From: Pseudomonas pharyngis
GTDB lineage: Bacteria; Pseudomonadota; Gammaproteobacteria; Pseudomonadales; Pseudomonadaceae
Direction of reading: 5' to 3'
Assembly: GCF_021602345.1 (NCBI RefSeq)
Contig: NZ_BQID01000017.1
Location: forward strand, 1-64,000
Length of the DNA: 64,000 bases
Shown here: positions 60,301 to 64,000 of the stretch, one piece after another
Layout of the letters: every line of letters starts with the position of its first letter
Numbering within the stretch: position 1 is the first letter of the stretch
Translations under genes and position numbers: made by a program
Notes under the pieces: generated by a model
Told to the model about the DNA's origin: nothing
Database searches by the model: none
The model's input: only the letters and a program-made list of their open reading frames with translations

Positions 60301-62120
60301 TCGTAGTCGTAACGCTCAGTCTCGCCGACGGCGTTCGACGCCTCGATCAATCGATGGCGGGCATCAAAGCGGTACGTGGCCAGCGTCTGCTCGGTGCGCC
60401 AGGCAGACTCCCGAAAAACCTGATAATCGACCGCGACCAGATGCGCCCGCTCATAGCGCAGCAACAAGGAGCGACCAGCGCCGTTGTCGAGGCGCTCAAT
60501 GCGATCCAGACGGTCCCGCGTAATACGCAACCGGTTGCCATAGGCATCGCTAACGGCAGTCAGACGCCCAACCCGAAAGTGATAAAACCGCGCCGCGTCC
60601 CCCGCCAGCGCAACAATCAACTCCTCCGGGTCATCCCCGAGAAAGATCGCCGCCCGCGACAAGCTGTTGTGAATGGCCGGCCGCTCGACATTCGGCAGCG
60701 GAAACCGCGTGCGCCGGTTCTCATGGTCGACCCAGACCACCGAAGCGCCATCGACCTCCAGCCGATGCGCCAGCGAATGACTCCAGCCAAACCCCAGCCC
60801 GACGTCGATCTCGGCCGCACTGCTGCGGTACAACCGGCTGAACTCGAATGGCAGCAGCCCATCGAGCACACCATCGGTCAGCGTTAGCAGCTCTTCGCCG
60901 GTGACCATCGACACCGGGCAGCCATTGGTGCAGGTCCTCGGTGCACAATCGGCACTGTCACCGTTGGGGTTCTTCGCCTGATCCGGCGTGTCGTCGTGGT
61001 GCTCGTCTTTTTTCAGAGAGGCGTTGCGCCGGGCATCCCAACGCAGTTGCATGCGGCCCTTTTTCACCCCGGCGGCGATGCCCCGAGCGGCGACGGACTT
61101 GTATTGGTTCACGTAGCCGATGAAGGTGCTGACAATGCCGAACATCGCCTTCACCAGGCGCGTCACCGCCGACAGCAACTGAGCGCCACGCTCCGCCAGA
61201 CGCAAGGTCAGATACGCAATCCCCGCCCCGGCACCGACAAAGGTCAGCACAACGCCGATCAACACATCGATCAGCAGTTGCACCACCACCATCGAGACGG
61301 CCTCGGCGGTTTTTCCGGCAATTTCATTAGGTGGCAGCATCTCCAGCCAGAGGCTGGCGGTACGCAGCAACAGGCACAGCGCCGCCTCGTCACTGACGAG
61401 CAGTTGGAGCTGCTCCATCTTTTCGGGCATCGATACCGCGAACTCGGCCAACGCTGTCGCGCTGTCTCCCAGACGACCACCAAACTCGAGCGGATTCTTG
61501 AGGATCTCCGACAGCAACCCGATGCTGTCCCACACTCCCTCGATCGCCGCCCAGCTCCCGGCCAGCATGCCGTTCCCGGCTGCTGTGGCCACCGACTGCG
61601 ACCATTGCGGCTTGAAGCCCTGCCATTCGCTGCGCAGCCAGTCATCCAGCTGCCGAGTCAGGCCATCGTAGGACTCGAAAAGCGCTTCAACCTGCTGCTC
61701 GCTGGCCTCGCTGTGCACCACCACCCGGTAGAACTTGCCCGCCTCACCGGTGAACACTCCCTTGCCCTGAGCATCAAGGGTGACGGACTTGACTGCGCCG
61801 CCCTCCACCGCCACCACATCGACAACGATGCCGCCCAACGGAATGTCGTACGCCGACTCGAACTTGCTCTCGATCTCCATCGGCCCGGATTGCGGGCATT
61901 GCACGATCGCAGAAGTAAAACGGCCGTCGTCAATCGCAACCGCCGTGCTGTGCTCGCCGAAACGGATGATCCGCTCCATCCCCATCAGCGACGGCAGATC
62001 GGCCGCATGACTGACGCCGTCTGCCGAGCGACTGAGCCAGTGCTTCAGCTGTTCGCGATAGAGATCGAGGGTGCGGGGAAAGCTGTCGAGTTCTTGCTCG
62101 ATGCGGGTGACGGCATCCAT
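57387..62120 (-). CDS. RHS polymorphic toxin with likely frameshifted tip
   Basis: A protein of 1577 residues. Residues 1-270 form an unrecognised N-terminal domain; hydrophobic stretches lie near 275-340; a DUF6531-type start (CTNGCPVSMVTGEELLTLTD) leads to many YD repeats; the core ends with RYYDPEVGRYLTPDPVKLAG and VDPLGL at residue 1403. The variable tip that follows (174 residues) contains FMSHRDQLNAINRAKLIFRR and VGRKVGEGYRG, then an odd ending SGIYRANKNCCYTR. Deleting one G of the run at 57437-57442 restores KQVEYIEPTRTVVILDSHGE plus AITAYVD, stopping at 57353. No PAAR domain, so delivery needs a separate VgrG. Confidence 0.9.
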   Translation of the reverse strand: MDAVTRIEQELDSFPRTLDLYREQLKHWLSRSADGVSHAADLPSLMGMERIIRFGEHSTAVAIDDGRFTSAIVQCPQSGPMEIESKFESAYDIPLGGIVVDVVAVEGGAVKSVTLDAQGKGVFTGEAGKFYRVVVHSEASEQQVEALFESYDGLTRQLDDWLRSEWQGFKPQWSQSVATAAGNGMLAGSWAAIEGVWDSIGLLSEILKNPLEFGGRLGDSATALAEFAVSMPEKMEQLQLLVSDEAALCLLLRTASLWLEMLPPNEIAGKTAEAVSMVVVQLLIDVLIGVVLTFVGAGAGIAYLTLRLAERGAQLLSAVTRLVKAMFGIVSTFIGYVNQYKSVAARGIAAGVKKGRMQLRWDARRNASLKKDEHHDDTPDQAKNPNGDSADCAPRTCTNGCPVSMVTGEELLTLTDGVLDGLLPFEFSRLYRSSAAEIDVGLGFGWSHSLAHRLEVDGASVVWVDHENRRTRFPLPNVERPAIHNSLSRAAIFLGDDPEELIVALAGDAARFYHFRVGRLTAVSDAYGNRLRITRDRLDRIERLDNGAGRSLLLRYERAHLVAVDYQVFRESAWRTEQTLATYRFDARHRLIEASNAVGETERYDYDDQHVILQRQLAGGASFFWEWERAGKAARCVRHWASFSQMDTRYVWDDAGRVTVQYVDGTEETYVHDDTARLVRQVAADGGEQLKAYDAQGRLVAEQDALGAVTEYRYDDAGRLIALIPPDDAPTSYEYRNGFLHSRSRGDAVWTYRRNAQGDITEAVDPDGHVTHYHYDPQGRLLSIRYPDSGRHVFTWNDLGQLVEESLPDGGVRKFSYDALGRRTTVQDEHGAVTRHAWDAVGRLIQTTSPNGATRAWSYSAYGQVTAERDELGRITRYEYDDDLHLVSRRINPDGTQLRYRYDHAQLLLTEIENESGEKYRLDYTPTGLIRQETGFDGRRTAYVYDRNGHLLEKTEYGDDGSTLVTTYQRDSAGRLLLKTLPDGVEVSYRYDRLGRLVGVDDGQDHPLAFEYDLQDRLVREHQGWGTLRYTYDACGQLTRMRLPDNSKLDYHYAKGGALTAIDLNGALLTRHVYQNGREQQRQQGLLLSEYTYDEQGRLRAHAVGHQRSALYRRDFAYSANGNLEHIADTRHGQRSYTYDALDRLIRVRHTRDDLPENFAHDPAGNLLLQDRPGPTQIKGNRLRMQGDRHYDYDAFGNLIRERRGRAQQLVTAYRYDSQHRLIGLTRPDGTSASYQYDAFGRRIRKTVNGQTTEFFWQGDHLIAESSKEQHRSFIYEPGTFRPLVMLDGKGPKRACPFYYQLDHLGTPQELTDYSGEIVWSAKYSAYGKVTSLELATEDYLNQPLRFQGQYFDDESGLHYNRYRYYDPEVGRYLTPDPVKLAGGLNQYRYVPNPTGWVDPLGLTSNCPAPNKPGCPVPDGVGGSVVDEGEPALPKMTAQERRARIDELAENIALKELKQMESANKKSHFLQKHGAQTTLASQQERLLYAKNPTTGKVEMKLNKKTKLMEPSIPRAATKFMSHRDQLNAINRAKLIFRRTGSLSLSSLPVEVGRKVGEGYRGEASGIYRANKNCCYTR

Positions 62121-62294
62121 CAGCGCATTCCCATGCGCATGGCGAAACGAAAAACCGGGTCAAACATGTGCGTTCCCTCGCGCAAAAATCAGGCGAGGGA
62201 CTGTGCGGGGGATCAAACAGAAAAGAAGTCAGGCGAGTAGGCGAAGGATGTAGGAGAAGTCTGTAACTGATCTTTATCGAACTGCGGACGCAAG

Positions 62295-62326
62295 AACGGG
62301 GCGAGAGGTTTCCCTCACGCCCCGTT
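62295..62326 (-). terminator. Hairpin after the Sel1-repeat gene
   Basis: AACGGGGCG and CGCCCCGTT pair over nine bases around a 14-base loop, 20 bases beyond the stop. The T run on the minus strand is weak (TTCTTG). Confidence 0.45.
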
Positions 62327-62345
62327 CACGGAACAGGTGATTTGC

Positions 62346-62753
62346 TTATTGAGAAGCGTCTCGACCAGCCAGCTCTTTCAACTTGAGCTCGGCCAACGGA
62401 TGCCCGGCCTTGGCGGCCATGGTCCACCAGCGAGCGGCTTCCGAAGGATCTGGCGCTTTGCTCGGCGTACCTGCAAGACTGATGACACCGACCTGATACG
62501 CCGCTTTGCCATCCCCGGCCAGCGCTGCCAGTCGCAACAACCGCACACCTTCTTCACGCGCGCCCAGGCCAACCCCGCGAAACGTCAGGATGTGCCCGTA
62601 AAAACTTTGCGCGCCGACATCGCCCAGGTTGGCCATGCGCGCAAACTGCCCTTCGAGCCAGCGCCAGCCGCGGGGCTGACGAACAAACCACGACCAGTGA
62701 AACAGCCTACGGGCCAGCCAGTAACTTGCCCGCGCCTTGAGTCGTAAAAACAC
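62346..62753 (-). CDS. Sel1-repeat (TPR-like) protein
   Basis: A protein of 135 residues. Two or three Sel1-like repeats are visible: ANLGDVGAQSFYGHILTFRG, EEGVRLLRLAALAGDGKAAY and PSEAARWWTMAAKAGHPLAE. The N-terminus has a basic, aromatic stretch (YWLARRLFHWSWFVRQPRGW). Such proteins act as scaffolds for protein contacts. It directly follows the HTH-linked gene with no gap, so they may be one unit. Confidence 0.85.
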   Translation of the reverse strand: MFLRLKARASYWLARRLFHWSWFVRQPRGWRWLEGQFARMANLGDVGAQSFYGHILTFRGVGLGAREEGVRLLRLAALAGDGKAAYQVGVISLAGTPSKAPDPSEAARWWTMAAKAGHPLAELKLKELAGRDASQ

Positions 62754-63125
62754 TCAGGCCTCCGCCGATTCCGGGTACTCGTACTCAAACACCCGTACCA
62801 CTTCCGAGGCATGCCAGGATGCGGCGGCAACACCGTCGGACGGCCCGGAAAAACGCCCCAGGCGCTCGACACACTCAAAGAAACCGGTGCGTGGCAGGCG
62901 ACTTGCACCCTGGCTGATCACCAGCGAACTGCGCAACGGTTGTTCGGCTTTCGCGTCCAGTGCAGCGAGATGCTCCAGTGCAGCGGTCAATGTCTGCATG
63001 GCCGGCGTGGGCAGTTGCAGGCGTTCAAGCAAGGCTCGATAAGTCAAAAGATGGCGCTGCCTGCGCGCCTGATCCAGCTCCCCCAGCAATCCGTCCCAAT
63101 GTTGACGACTGATGCGTACGCTCAC
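62754..63125 (-). CDS. Conserved protein next to HTH gene, function unknown
   Basis: A protein of 123 residues from a GTG at 63125 (V-SVRISRQHWDGLLGELDQAR), chosen because GGAGGGA stands before it and it overlaps the HTH gene stop as GTGA. The N-terminal half is helical and charged; the C-terminal half has a few strands (GFFECVERLGRFSGPSDGVA). No family recognised. Coupling to the HTH gene and lack of a gap to the Sel1 gene suggest a small operon; a toxin-antitoxin-like role is possible but not shown. Confidence 0.65.
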   Translation of the reverse strand: MSVRISRQHWDGLLGELDQARRQRHLLTYRALLERLQLPTPAMQTLTAALEHLAALDAKAEQPLRSSLVISQGASRLPRTGFFECVERLGRFSGPSDGVAAASWHASEVVRVFEYEYPESAEA

Positions 63126-63463
63126 GATTGTTCCCTCCACCCTGGCACCGTCAACTCCCAGGCCAGGCTGCGGCGAATCGCGGCGTCGGGCAGACGCTCG
63201 CCACTTTCAATCATGGCCAGGTAAGACGGGCTGATGCCTACCGTGCGGGCCAGCGCCTCGATGGCGATGCCCTTCCCTTCGCGCAAACTGCGTAACTGAT
63301 CCAGACCTGGAAGAATCGGGTCCGGGGTTGCCGCAAGCGGCGCTGGAGCCGGTTGCGACGGTGCTTCGTTGATGCCTGCTGCTTTCAGTAGAGCCTGATA
63401 CTGAGCCCATGGCAGAACCGCATATTCGGGTTCGCCATCGCGTGCAATTATCTGAATATCCAT
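63122..63463 (-). CDS. XRE-family HTH regulator with short N-terminal domain
   Basis: A protein of 113 residues starting MDIQIIARDGEPEYAVLPWA. The first 40 residues look like the antitoxin-type domain that tracks YAVLPWAQYQALL; a Pro/Ala linker follows; the C-terminal part is an XRE helix-turn-helix (QLRSLREGKGIAIEALARTV, then GISPSYLAMIESGERLPD). It probably represses its own operon. The fused layout is common in small antitoxin-like regulators. Confidence 0.85.
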   Translation of the reverse strand: MDIQIIARDGEPEYAVLPWAQYQALLKAAGINEAPSQPAPAPLAATPDPILPGLDQLRSLREGKGIAIEALARTVGISPSYLAMIESGERLPDAAIRRSLAWELTVPGWREQS

Positions 63464-63577
63464 GACTACCCCGTAGGACAACAACACTTAGCGAGTCGGC
63501 ACTTTTCCCTAGAAGTGTAATCCTAACAGCGGCCAAGGTCGTGGGGGGTATCTATCTGTATAAGAGGCTGTCGCGAT

Positions 63578-64000
63578 TTAGGACTTTTTCGGCCCCTGAA
63601 TCTGAAGTTGCTCGGGCGTATCGGGCAGACGCTCGACCACTCTGAGCTTTTCCGGCGCCTGGCGCTGACGCCACAGGCGGAAGGCGTTCAGTTCATCGTC
63701 GAGGGTTTTCATTAGCCAGGCGAGAACGGCGATGTCATCGAGCATGCCGAACATGGGAATGAAATCCGGGATCGCATCCACCGGGCTGAGGAAGTACATC
63801 AGACCGGCCACCACCGAAACGATCGCCTTGGCGCTGATCGCGCGGTATTCGCCGCGCCAGTACGCCAGGCACAGCGCCTGCAACAGACGCAAATCGTCCT
63901 TCAGCTTGCCGAGGCGATTGCCTTGGGCGGCGCCTTTGCTGGCCACGGCGAACAACAAGGTCGGCAAGCGGCCTCGAGCTAGCAAACGTCCGGCCAAAGG
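63578..64000 (-). CDS. YkvA/DUF1232 family membrane protein, 5' end outside window
   Basis: The visible part (about 140 residues) has the DUF1232 hallmark SVVAGLMYFLSPVDAIPDFI followed by PMFGMLDDIAVLAWLM, with one or two membrane segments, and a charged C-terminal tail. The only start inside the window is a TTG at 63997 without room for a ribosome site, so the true start is probably beyond 64000. The family's function is unknown. Confidence 0.85.
   Translation of the reverse strand, partial: PLAGRLLARGRLPTLLFAVASKGAAQGNRLGKLKDDLRLLQALCLAYWRGEYRAISAKAIVSVVAGLMYFLSPVDAIPDFIPMFGMLDDIAVLAWLMKTLDDELNAFRLWRQRQAPEKLRVVERLPDTPEQLQIQGPKKS

Overview
The window is a piece of a Pseudomonas chromosome, most likely from the P. 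fluorescens complex. The evidence is the high GC content, the gene content (minCDE, prc, apeB, the ureide pathway, two Tsx-like porins, a lipid A acyltransferase) and several inverted REP pairs of the type GTGGGAGCGGGCTTGCTCGC that are usual in that group. No tRNA, rRNA or CRISPR array was seen.

Positions 1-18514 are the right-hand part of a lambda-like prophage; its other end lies outside the window. On the minus strand the order is the lambda packaging and head order: small terminase, large terminase, gpW connector, portal, ClpP-type head protease, decoration protein D, capsid E, FII-like connector, and a minor tail Z-like protein cut by the window edge. Upstream of these lie a holin, a hairpin terminator, a regulatory stretch full of TGTCCCAC repeats, a possible late regulator, a VapE-type primase-helicase, a small C4 zinc-finger protein, a CII-like regulator and a Cro-like repressor. 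A LexA-type CI repressor is divergent from cro. Between cI and the start of the rightward early operon sits an AT-rich SIR2-domain gene, in the place where lambda carries rexAB. Two outward promoters flank this immunity block, each with a TAACC-N5-GGTTA operator between its -35 and -10. The rightward operon carries small genes, KilAC-like and PrtN-like regulators, an excisionase-like gene and a tyrosine integrase that ends a few bases before host folE.

From 18.5 to 25.3 kb come folE, a glutaredoxin, a PLP aminotransferase divergent from a MarR regulator, a purine permease, a LysE exporter and an orphan 512-residue protein. From 25.3 to 34.2 kb lies a complete urate-to-glyoxylate system: uraH on the minus strand, then puuE-uraD, alc, allA, puuD (with a cytochrome c tail), a urate/xanthine permease and two Tsx-like outer-membrane channels. 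A TTGTAYACAA palindrome occurs before uraH, before puuE and before the distant purine permease, which suggests one regulon.

From 34.3 to 44.3 kb are core genes: patatin, lipid A acyltransferase, minCDE, an RluA-family pseudouridine synthase, a glycosyltransferase-like protein, apeB, a small membrane protein and a YbiO-like mechanosensitive channel. From 44.8 to 51.2 kb a GntR/UTRA regulator faces an ABC uptake operon of the ferric/2-aminoethylphosphonate type that includes an alkaline-phosphatase-superfamily enzyme and ends with a HAD hydrolase. After this come a quinone oxidoreductase, prc and an EAL-CBS-GGDEF protein.

From 56.4 to 62.1 kb is an RHS polymorphic toxin with two immunity-like genes. 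The toxin tip seems to be frameshifted at a run of six G. The window closes with a Sel1-repeat protein, a two-gene HTH unit and a YkvA-like gene cut by the right edge.
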